A program made the position numbers and the translations under genes. Below, piece by piece: positions 1 through 7,957 of a stretch of DNA of 16,381 nt. Under the pieces are notes generated by a model. That model was not told the origin of the DNA. It saw only the letters and a list, made by a program, of their open reading frames with translations, and made no database searches. Within the stretch, counting starts at the first letter, position 1; every line of letters begins with the position of its first letter. Source of the DNA: Pinguiococcus pyrenoidosus (Eukaryota; Sar; Pinguiophyceae; Pinguiochrysidales; Pinguiochrysidaceae); assembly GCA_019677205.1 (NCBI GenBank), contig JAAMXY010001922.1, positions 1 to 16,381 of the forward strand, given 5' to 3'.

Positions 1-1440
1 CGCGGACGGGTCTCCCAAGACTATTGACGGCTGCGGCGTCACGAAGGTGGGCCGAGCGCTTGGTGCTACAGTCGGTTCCGTTGTAGGATACAAGCTCGGC
101 TCTCCACTTGGCGTCTGAGTCGGATAAGCGCTTGGATAGGCAGACGGAGCGGTTGTCGGCTCAGCAGTCGGATAGACGCTTGGATACGCACTAGGCTCCT
201 CTGAGGGCTCCGTCGTTGGAGACACACTTGGAAAAGCACTTGGCTCTGCGGTCGGCTCAGCAGTCGGATAGGCGCTGGGGTAGGCAGACGGAACGGCAGT
301 TGGGTAAGCGCTTGGATATGCAGAGGGTCCTCCGCTGGGCGCTGAAGTCGGATAGGCGCTCGGATAGGCAGACGGCTCAGATGTCGGCGACGTGGTCGGA
401 TAGGCACTGGGGAAGGCGGTCGGCTCGGCAGTCGGTTCCGAAGTTGGAAAGGCACTGGGGAAGGCGCTCGGCTCGGCGGTTGGTTCCGAAGTTGGATAGG
501 CACTTGGGAAGGCGCTCGGCTCGGCAGTCGGTTCCGAAGTTGGATAGGCACTGGGGAAGGCGCTCGGCTCGGCAGTCGGTTCCGAAGTTGGATAGGCACT
601 GGGGAAGGCGGTCGGCTCGGCAGTCGGTTCCGAAGTTGGATAGGCACTGGGGAAGGCGGTCGGCTCGGCGGTTGGCTCAGCAGTTGGGAAGGAACTCGGG
701 GACCCGGAAGGTTCTGCAGTGGGCAACGCCGTCGGGTCGGCGCTGGGCTCGGCGGTCGGCGTCGCAGTCGGATACGCAGTCGGATACGCAGACGGCTCGG
801 TCGACGGCAGAGCTGTCGGGAACGCCGACGGATCTCCCAAGGGAATCGTCGGCTGCGGCGTCACAAAGGTCGGCTCAGCGCTTGGAGAAGTAGACGGTCC
901 GCTCGACGGTTCAGCACTAGGAGACGCAGACGGCGTACTCGATGGCTCCGTAGATGGCGTCGTGGAGGGCCCAGAAGATGGCTCGGTCGACGGCAGAGCT
1001 GTCGGGAACGCCGACGGATCTCCCAAGGGAATCGTCGGCTGCAGCGTCACAAAGGTCGGCTCAGCGCTTGGAGAAGTAGACGGTCCGCTCGACGGCTCCG
1101 AACTCGGTGACGAAGATGGTCCAGCGGAAGGTTCGCTGGACGGCGAAGCCGAAGGGTCCATCGACGGTCCCAGCGTCGGCGCCACCGACGGCTCAAAGGT
1201 GATCTCCTCCAGCGGCGTAGGCTCGGCAGTGACCAGACTGGGCATGCCACTCGGCGCTTCAGTCGGTAGCGGCGTTCCTCCCAGCGTCGGCTGTGCGGAA
1301 GGTTCTGTAGACGGCTCCGACGACGGCTCCGACGACGGCTCGGCCGACGGTTCCATGGACGGCACCGCCGAGGGCTCTTGCGCCGCTGCGCAATGCAGGA
1401 CAACCGCGAGGAGCACGAGGTACTTGCTCGTTGCAATCAT
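1..1440 (-). CDS. Secreted Pro/Ser/Thr-rich PSxEPS/PT repeat protein (3' end beyond window)
   Basis: The gene starts at the ATG at 1440-1438 (context CGCCATG). All 480 codons to position 1 are open, so the C-terminus lies outside the window. Residues 1-20 form a signal peptide: a Lys near the start, a hydrophobic core LVLLAVVL, and an AAA|Q cleavage site. The mature part is almost wholly tetrapeptides of the type PSAE, PSSE, PTAE, PSAY, PTSE. They are interrupted by a recurring spacer, FVTPQPTIPLGDPSAFPT, present twice in full and once in a diverged form at the left edge. There is one Cys, in the signal peptide. Such repeats are widespread in secreted or wall proteins of algae and other protists. 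They are usually thought to be O-glycosylated, extended stalks or mucilage, and that role is inferred here. I saw no enzymatic domain; one may follow off-window. The opposite strand is also open over long stretches because of the skewed codons, but it gives only Gly/Asp/Val or Arg-rich noise. Confidence 0.82.
   Translation of the reverse strand, partial: MIATSKYLVLLAVVLHCAAAQEPSAVPSMEPSAEPSSEPSSEPSTEPSAQPTLGGTPLPTEAPSGMPSLVTAEPTPLEEITFEPSVAPTLGPSMDPSASPSSEPSAGPSSSPSSEPSSGPSTSPSAEPTFVTLQPTIPLGDPSAFPTALPSTEPSSGPSTTPSTEPSSTPSASPSAEPSSGPSTSPSAEPTFVTPQPTIPLGDPSAFPTALPSTEPSAYPTAYPTATPTAEPSADPTALPTAEPSGSPSSFPTAEPTAEPTAFPSAYPTSEPTAEPTAFPSAYPTSEPTAEPSAFPSAYPTSEPTAEPSAFPSAYPTSEPTAEPSAFPSAFPTSEPTAEPTAFPSAYPTTSPTSEPSAYPSAYPTSAPSGGPSAYPSAYPTAVPSAYPSAYPTAEPTAEPSAFPSVSPTTEPSEEPSAYPSVYPTAEPTTAPSAYPSAYPTQTPSGEPSLYPTTEPTVAPSARPTFVTPQPSIVLGDPSA
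444..683 (-). repeat. 48-bp coding minisatellite, about 5 units
   Basis: A 48-bp unit recurs at 444, 492, 540, 588 and 636; the last unit is diverged at its end. Each unit encodes 16 residues of the kind SEPTAEPSAFPSAYPT in the minus-strand gene. The unit is a multiple of three, so gain or loss of copies keeps the frame. Units differ by only a few bases, which points to recent slippage or unequal exchange. Confidence 0.9.
794..1095 (-). repeat. 116-bp direct duplication with 186-bp period inside the repeat gene
   Basis: Bases 794-909 and 980-1095 are identical except at one position (857 G versus 1043 A on the plus strand), an offset of 186 bp or 62 codons. A third, more diverged copy of its core lies at 1-63, matching about 821-883. 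The block holds the non-tetrapeptide spacer of the repeat protein and keeps the reading frame. Confidence 0.9.
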
Positions 1441-1643
1441 GGCGATCTGGGGCGGCGGCGTCGCTGCTGCTTTGCAAAAAGTTCCGAAGAAGCCAGTCGA
1501 AGATCAACGATCCTCGCTACGGGAGCTTCCGCGCTGCGGCGGTGCTCTCGACACGACGTTGCACGAGGGTCTCGAGGACGAAGAAGCTCCACCTAGAGCT
1601 GCCGAGCGGCGACGGCGGCGGAGACTGGCGTCCTTGACGGCAG

Positions 1644-1920
1644 GCGAAGCGGCTGGCGGAGGAACTGGTGCGAAAAGTTTCGGGCTGCAGAGACCACGAT
1701 CCCAACCGGCTACGTCAATATGCTCTTGGCGCCTTGTACAGCCGCTACTGAGGCCTTCTCCTGCGGATGATGGAGCATTACGGTCCTTAGCGAGGATCGG
1801 CGGAAAGGCCTGGGGAGCTGTGCGATAGACGGCCTAGCTCCCCACGGCGTCCAGGATCCGGTGTCGAAGATCCCGGTTAGCGCCAGAGGCGGACTGCAAC
1901 TGGTGGAAGTGAAGGGGTGA
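1644..1920 (+). other. Possible two-exon gene fragment (weak)
   Basis: A coding-like frame opens after an acceptor-like CTTGACGGCAG at 1643. Exon 1644-1735 reads AKRLAEELVRKV and continues to NRLRQYALGA. A 55-nt GT-AG candidate intron, 1736-1790 (GTACAG to CCTTAG), then joins in phase to 1791-1920, which ends RGGLQLVEVKG and stop. The first part looks like an amphipathic helix. The ending LVEVKG recalls the last strand of PD-(D/E)xK nucleases such as VRR-NUC, but no other catalytic residues are visible. No ATG lies upstream in phase without overlapping the start of the divergent repeat gene. A possible 75-nt intron 1569-1643 would link to a frame open from 1431. It may be a gene remnant or chance. 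Confidence 0.2.
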
Positions 1921-3374
1921 AGAATCTACCCGGGAGGTACCAAGAAAGCTGCCAGATGGTGGTCATAATTCTTTTGATTGCTTCCCGGTCTTCTCGATGT
2001 GCTCAAGCTAAACATTAACAGCGAGGGATCGGCGACGTGTTTTGCCAAATGGTGCAAATGGAAAAGGAATGGGAGACAGTGTGAAGATGATGAGTACCAG
2101 ACTTGACGCGTCTCACGAGCAGGTCCACTGAAGTTCCCCGGTTGGCTCTCTCCCGTCCCCCTGCTTAACCGGCGGGGGAGACGTGCGTGGCAAGGGAGCT
2201 TTTGTCGGTGCATCGTATACGGCGACTCCTCGACTTCTCCGGCTACTGCCGACCAGAATGACGTGAAGTCTTGCGTGTTCCGAAGCGAACACCTAAACAA
2301 CAGAGGACAGCCAGAACTTCTCGCCTTCGAAGATAAGATGAGTCCTGGGGCGCTCCGCTTGCAGCCGTTGCGATTCGGAACGTCAAGCCGCGCGGTATTC
2401 GCGTCGATAAGATCTCCTCACGCAGGACCTTAGCACCCACGCGCGTATTTCAAAACCTGTGACGCGGGTGGATCCCGGAAAGTGGCAGCAAGATTCAACG
2501 TTTTTTTAGCGGCTCTTGACGCCTACCACCGGCGAATCCTACAAAGGCGCTCCTGATTGGCACTGGAGGACAAGACGATCAGCCGCTTCGACTGCCTCGA
2601 CGAGGTTTGCTGGGGCGCTGAAAGGGGAGCCGAGGATCCCGAGTGCCTGATTTCAAACTCGGCTGGAGAAAATCCGAACGATTTCAAAGCAGAGTCCTTT
2701 GCGCTCCCTGAGCCCGCGGATCAGTCTTGTTTCAAGCCAATGAGCGCCAATCCTGACGGCATTCGGCGCTGCCTCGCACTTGGCCTCGAATGTTGGTTGG
2801 GTGTCGCAGAAGTCGTGGGACTGGTCTCCAGAGCCATCGCACTTTCATAGGCTGCTACGTACGGACTTGCGTAAGTGGTCATCCGCAGAGGGATAAGCCA
2901 CATGAGCGATGCGACAAGACATGGCTGGTGCCTTGCTTGACTTGGCTGCCTGCTTGTGCAGCATGGTCAGGTCATGTGCTGCCTGGCTGGATGTGTCTTT
3001 CCCTTTTGGACATACGGCAAAAAATGTGGCTAGGAGGTGATCTGCTTTTTGCTGATGCATATGGGCAGGCAGGCACTACGGCGATGATGCATTATGCATG
3101 ATGATGACGAGCGACGCGTCAAAGGCTCAAGCAAGAGCGATATCATGATGCATCATCCGCCCTCTGCATCATCATCCGCCTTGGGAGCGAGCGAGAAGGG
3201 TCGCATTCGTTCATCATCAACGGAGTTTTGCTCAAAAGTCGCCAACGCGGGCCACATCCTCCGCCTCTCTGAAGCTTCGGCACCAAGGGCTTTTCTCTCA
3301 GGCGATGGGCTGACGGCACTTCGAGCGAAATCGTCGAAAACACTGCGATTCCCGGGAAGACCTCTTCTATGCCT

Positions 3375-3512
3375 ACATACATACAATATTATGACTATAC
3401 AAGACATTTTATATTCCAATTCAGCGCAATTACGCAGTTGAAGTTACGAAGACAATATAAATATTATTTTTGTAAAGGATATTACATTTCTAAAATATGC
3501 ATCTGCAACTCT
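3375..3512. other. AT-rich island upstream of the methyltransferase gene
   Basis: About 140 bp is strongly AT-rich, in sharp contrast to its flanks, with runs such as TATAAATATTATTTTTG. It ends about 80 bp before the methyltransferase ATG and may be its core promoter. A short insertion of organellar DNA is the other possibility; no organellar gene can be read in it. Confidence 0.6.
3456..3463 (+). promoter_or_regulatory. Candidate TATA box for the methyltransferase gene
   Basis: TATAAATA lies about 130 bp upstream of the ATG at 3591, inside the AT-rich island. Spacing and sequence fit a TATA element with a 5' leader of about 100 nt. Many protist genes lack TATA boxes, and in AT-rich DNA the match could be chance. 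Confidence 0.35.
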
Positions 3513-3590
3513 TTCCCGCCAAATTTCCTCGCCTACTTGTGCACTTTGTGGCCCCCCCGAACCCTGGGTTTCCCACCTACCCTTCACGGC

Positions 3591-4142
3591 ATGTCCTTAC
3601 GGACCACGCCATGCACGCGGCGGACGCTCACCCTGCTCGTCATGGGCTTGGCAGCCGCCGGCGGCTTTGTTCTTGGGCCTCGACGGCCGCCAACGCGCCT
3701 TGCTTCGCTGTTGTACAGCAGCACCGAGGAGGAGCATTTGGTGCGGCAGGTAGAGGCCTTCGACAGCATGGCCGTCCTGTTCACCTTGGGCCTCCAGCCG
3801 GAGACGGAGCACTCGGTGCGCCATCTGAGTCGGCAGTTTTTGAAGCAAATGGCGGAGAAAAGGGGCTCTCAGGACGGCTACAAGCTGCTGGATGTGGGCT
3901 GCGGCGCGGGATTGTTGTTCGGCTTCTTGCTGCAGGCGGCACAGGAGCTGGGCTGGAAGCTGGACATCACGGGGGTGGACATCTCGCCGGCGATGGTCAA
4001 TTTCGCCAAGGACTACGCGGGGCAGCTCATGGAGGATATGGGGGAGCAGCATGCCATCGAGGTGGGTCTGGCTGCTGGAGCTGGCTGCTGGGGCTGGGAT
4101 TGGGGCTGGGATTGGGGCTGGGATTGGGGCTGGGGTTGGGGN

Positions 4143-4198
<56 letters not shown>

Positions 4199-4787
4199 GC
4201 GGCGCTAAAAGGTCGAAGGAACGAGTTGATGACGAGTGGCAACTTGAGCAAACAACATCCCATGGGAAGCTTCTGCAGACACGGAAGGAGTAGTAGAAAG
4301 TGAGACAGATCCGCCAAAGGTGCCTCCCTCGCCGCTCCCGAGCAACGACAGCTGCAGATGAGAGGAAGCGCTCGGAGCATTCCGCGACAAAGACTCTAAG
4401 CTTTCTCTTGCTGAACAGGTGCTCGAAGAAGATGCGGTCAAGTATCTTCGCGAAAACATAGGGACGTACGACGGCATCATCGCGAACCGTTGCTTTGGGA
4501 ATTTCTGGGATCCGCAAGAAGCGGTAGACGCCATGGCCGGTGGACTTCGGGAGAATGGCGTGCTGTGCATATCGCACCCTGCAGGGGCCGAATTTGTCGA
4601 GGAAGTTCGTCGCAAGAGCCCGGAGATCACCTTGAATGGGATGCCCACCATAGAAGAGCTCACAAGCATGATTGCGCCCGGGAAGCTCCAGCTGCTCGAG
4701 TTCACCGAGGAGGTGGACTGGGCCGACGCGGAAGACGGAGAGCGGCTTCCCATCTACTATGCCAGCGCTGTCAAGTCAGCAGAATGA
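3591..4787 (+). CDS. SAM-dependent methyltransferase, probably plastid-targeted (2 exons)
   Basis: Exons are 3591-4061 and 4419-4787, giving 279 aa; the 357-nt intron is phase 0 (GAG|GTGGGT to GAACAG|GTG). Residues 99-109, LLDVGCGAGLL, are SAM motif I. ITGVD at 127-131 supplies the acidic ribose-binding residue. Exon 2 adds the EED acidic loop near 160-162, the YDGIIANRCFGNFWDP post-motif region and GVLCISHPAG. This is a class I Rossmann-fold methyltransferase of usual size, and its substrate is unknown. The N-terminus has basic residues, a hydrophobic core at about 13-25, then GG|FVLGPRR and a Ser/Arg-rich stretch. That resembles the bipartite leader with Phe at +1 used for plastid import in secondary red algae; the location is inferred. 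ATG 3591 is chosen because it begins this leader. The gene converges on the minus-strand IQ gene, with 212 bp between stop codons. Confidence 0.85.
4080..4197 (+). repeat. Intronic G-rich 12-mer array, N, and (AG)n tract
   Basis: Within the methyltransferase intron, about 3.5 copies of GGGGCTGGGATT run to 4141. A single N at 4142 follows, then a pure AG dinucleotide run at 4143-4197. The G-rich part has many GGG or GGGG runs, so G-quadruplexes could form in DNA or pre-mRNA. The N marks an unresolved base exactly where the two repeats meet, so the true length here is uncertain. The repeat lies wholly in the intron and does not affect the protein. Confidence 0.9.
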
Positions 4788-4999
4788 GTGTTCTGCGTCC
4801 AAGTCGAGCCGTCCCTTCGCCACGTCCATTGTGATGCCCACAGTGTGGTTGCGCGGGTGCAGAAAGAGATCTGCTGCTGTGTGCATGCGACTGGACATGC
4901 ACACGATGCTGGTAGCAGCCGGGAAGAGGCGTTCGCCAATCGCCTGCCGCCCAGTCGCGTCGTAAATCAATCTGCTGATATTATCCTAGTCAGCGTCTC
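4788..4999. other. Convergent 3' intergenic spacer
   Basis: This 212-bp gap lies between the stop of the methyltransferase (plus) and the stop of the IQ gene (minus). It should contain both 3' UTRs and poly(A) sites. I saw no AATAAA and no other feature. Confidence 0.5.
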
Positions 5000-7491
5000 T
5001 CACGGAAGAAGGCGCCTTCGGGAGATTGTCTCCGACTCGGGTGATGCTTGGCTTTCCACGTCGACGTTCTCGTAGAGCGCCGCTCGCGGGTCGTCGTTGA
5101 TGTGCGGCGGATACTTGAAGCGGACACCTCTCGCGTTGTGCCTCTTCAGGATCTGGGAGATCCGACTTTTGGTCGGGTGCTTCGACTGGCGCTTTAAAAC
5201 CTGAGAACGGGAGAAGCGACCAAAGCATTCCTCATCTTGCGGTGGAGGCAGACAGCACGAGCAAGACACCTACCTCTCTCGCTCGCTGTTGCAGCTCGTC
5301 TTTGAAGTACAAGCGCATCGCTCTGCCCGCATTCGTCTCCGGCAGAGTAGTTGTCCAGTTCCCTTCGTCGTCCTGCACGCGGAGCAGCCCGCGGTCGTGC
5401 CTTTTATCCTCCGCGGCTTTGGCTACCATCTCTCGGACGGCCTCCGCACGGTCTTTCGCCGCATCAAGATCTTGGGCAATTGTTAAGGCGTAGAGTCTCG
5501 CGTGCCGTACGAGCGACACCATGCGCGAGGATACTTCGTCGGAGCCGTAGTTGGACTCGTAGAACGCCCGCATCTTGTTCCCTTTCGTCGCCGCCGGGTT
5601 CGTGTATCCGATCAACCTCGCCGTGAGTTCCTCGGCGCGCTCTTGGACGTATCTCGCCTGGAGGACCTCCTTGTGCAGTGCTTCGGATTCCTTCCTGGGG
5701 TTCCAATAAGTTGCAAAGCCGGTCATGCCGTGGCTTCTTTTTGGAGGTAGGTCCACAAGCAAAGAGATACCTCTTCGCTGCGCGCCGCTCAGCGGAGTAG
5801 TCCTTCTGTACTTCTGCATTCCTGATGGACGTGCGCAATCGGCGGACTCTAATGCGTGCGTTGCGTCCTTGGAATCCATGGCCGACGAGGTTCAGGGGTG
5901 CGATCATCTTGCCGGTCCCGCCACTGGCACCTTGACTGAGGCCTACCTCGATAAACGCGCTGAACCTTCATGACGGCCCCATGGCGCTTCTCGCGCATAT
6001 AGAGCACTTCGAGGCGAAAGATGGTGATGAACTTCCGCACGGACAGGCCTCTTGAGACGTCGACTCCATGAGATTGCTTGCATGAAAGAGAAACCTCGAT
6101 CAGAGCATCGACCCAGTCCGTACCTCCATCGCGCCTGGACCCTTGCGGCGTACTCCGCCACGAAGATGTTGATCCGCCTCGCGATCTCATGGACATTCTG
6201 CTCCACTCGAAAGAGCGGCGGCTGATGCCTGATGCGATGCGTTGGCAAGAGTGCACAAGTATAGTCAGCCAACTTCAGTGATACCGGGAAAAGGATTGCG
6301 ATGGAGACAGCCTACCCAGTTCGGTCCACCAGCTGTCGGTAGTCGGAGAACAGCATCTTGATCTCCTCCGTGCTTCGGTACCAGAACACCCTCTTTGGCG
6401 GCGGCCCCTCGCCTCGGGACTTGTCCTCTACGTATCGAGCATAGCACCTGTCTGGTGAATCGGCACGCGTTGACTGCAGATGTTGCAATCCTCTCACCTG
6501 CCGTGAGTGGCACGTCTTCGGCCCCAAGCGCCTTGCTGAGCAGGATCTGGTGTGCATGCTTGATGACCAGCAGATCTCGCTCTGCGTTCCGCGCCCGCTG
6601 CGCCAAGCGCATTCGCCACAGCGACTGTGAAGCACGACTTGAGACTTGGCTCTGGTACCTTGCGTCGTGCTCTCCTTCCCGAGCGTTCTGCAACGCGAAA
6701 GGACGGAATGCAAAGTGCTTGTCGACTCCACCTGGACACTCGCCGCACAGCGGTACTCCTTGACCGCCTGCGCGAGCGTTCTCTGCCTGTCGAGTCTGCC
6801 ATACTTGCGGCGCAGGTACGAGCGATAGGCTCGCTGAATGCGGACCGAGGAGCGACGCTGCTGCCGCAGCATCTGCTTGAGCTCCTCGGCTGACGCCGCC
6901 AGGAGGTACGTGAAGTCGAAGACCCCCGGCTCGTAGGCCGAGGTCCGCCCACACATGAGACATTTCGGGATCTCCTCCACCTCGAAGTCCAGCGGCGCGG
7001 CAGAGGGCTCTTTGGAGGCCTTCGACGCCTCCGAGAGGCTCTCCAAGAAGGCGCGAAGGTGGCGCTTGTGCTCCTTGGTCAGCTGGTCTGGCAAGATGCG
7101 GCTCACGTTGATCGCCACGAGCGTGTTGCACTCTCGGCAGGTGAGAAACGGAGTGGTGTAGAAGAGGTCCTTCTGTAGCGGAGCCGAAATGGCGAAGCCA
7201 TCCGGGTCAAACCCTGCGATGCGCCTTCATCAGGGGGACATCGGCGCTCGGCAACGCCACAGCACACTCTCACCAGCTGCTCGGGCCCGCCTCGCAAGGC
7301 TCCGATCCGTGGAGTCCGCCTCCCAGGGCAGTTGGAAAGAGATGGGACTGGGGGAGAGGCGCAACGTCAGAGCCGTCGGACTCTGGTCCGGACTCTGGTC
7401 CGGGCGGCAGGCCTTACTGGTGTATAGAATGCGTGGAGGGCAGGAAGACTTTCCGGCCGGAGGCATTCAGAATGAAAGGGACCTCCGCCAT
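5000..7491 (-). CDS. IQ-motif (calmodulin-binding) protein with a CxxC pair, 10 exons
   Basis: Exons on the minus strand: 7491-7418, 7347-7274, 7213-6732, 6687-6498, 6451-6316, 6228-6124, 6050-5947, 5867-5771, 5694-5274, 5230-5000. All junctions are GT-AG and in phase, giving 637 aa; introns are 43-87 nt. CREC (75-78) and CLMC (134-137) could bind one zinc. Three IQ motifs are visible: VRIQRAYRSYLRRKY (173-187), ARVQARWRGLSVRK and MKVQRVYRGRNARIR. The last two span exon junctions, which confirms the splicing. Between and after them the chain is helical and charged. IQ motifs bind calmodulin or EF-hand light chains, so a cytoskeletal or ciliary scaffold is likely, but I do not recognise the family. 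The start at 7491 has a good GCCATGG context. An in-frame ATG at 7623 would add 44 residues with a basic, hydrophobic, presequence-like start. The 44-nt intron 6731-6688 and 43-nt intron 5273-5231 have alternative borders. Confidence 0.75.
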
Positions 7492-7957
7492 GGCGAGCTG
7501 GAAAGGCTTAGGCAAGGGGCGCCTGATTGTGGCCGAGAGGGTCCGAAGCGGCGGAGGTGGCAACGATCCAAGCGCCGTCAGCGCCGCAAACCAAGAACAA
7601 AAGCCACGCCGTCTTAATTTCATTGTTCCTCCCACTTTCCCACGTTCCTTCTCCTTTTTCTTTCCATCATTCAGATTGCGCGCACACAATACCCCGAATC
7701 AACATTATCGATCCAGCACGCTTGCCAAGAGCCTCCGCGTGACAGACGCCGAAAGCTAGTGGCGTTCAGAAGCGCCGCTCTCTCTCGATTTGAACAGAGC
7801 TGGGGCGTCGCTCATGTCACCATTTCTAGAATTCTTCGTTCAAGCCGCTAATCACTCCCCCAAACTCCTGCATAAGTCAAACGTGAAGAGAAATCGACGC
7901 TCTGAAACCGCCCTGTGAAGGTCTGAAGGCCGTCTGGTCCGCTCAACTTAAACGAGA
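7492..7957. promoter_or_regulatory. Divergent promoter region
   Basis: This 466-bp gap lies between the starts of the IQ gene (minus) and the chromo-barrel/AP2-like gene (plus). It should drive both. A pyrimidine-rich stretch lies at about 7617-7675 on the plus strand. I saw no TATA box near either start. If the IQ gene uses its upstream ATG at 7623, the shared region shrinks to about 330 bp. Confidence 0.5.

Larger units (their letters stand above)
1441..3590. other. Gene-poor divergent intergenic region
   Basis: This stretch separates the starts of the minus-strand repeat gene and the plus-strand methyltransferase gene, so it should hold both promoters. I recognise no protein in it. A two-exon-like fragment at 1644-1920 is listed separately. 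A frame at about 2557-2850 (plus) is open for 97 codons and has a protein-like composition, but it lacks an upstream ATG and resembles nothing I know. Around 3080-3180 lie short ATGATGCAT-type inverted and direct repeats. From about 3375 the base composition turns strongly AT-rich, up to about 3510. Confidence 0.6.

Noticed and set aside
216-1828. Long plus-strand open frames rich in Gly/Asp/Val or Arg/Ser
   Set aside because: They are the antisense of the PSxEPS repeat gene. The skewed codons leave the other strand open, while the minus frame has the signal peptide and the regular protein repeat.
3369-4303. Plus- and minus-strand frames running through the N and the AG tract
   Set aside because: The repeat can be read as Arg-Glu or Leu-Ser runs in any frame. 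The methyltransferase motifs continue only when this segment is spliced out.
6265-7131. Single-frame minus-strand models for the IQ gene
   Set aside because: Each covers only part of the real protein and reads through introns; the spliced model keeps phase over all ten exons.
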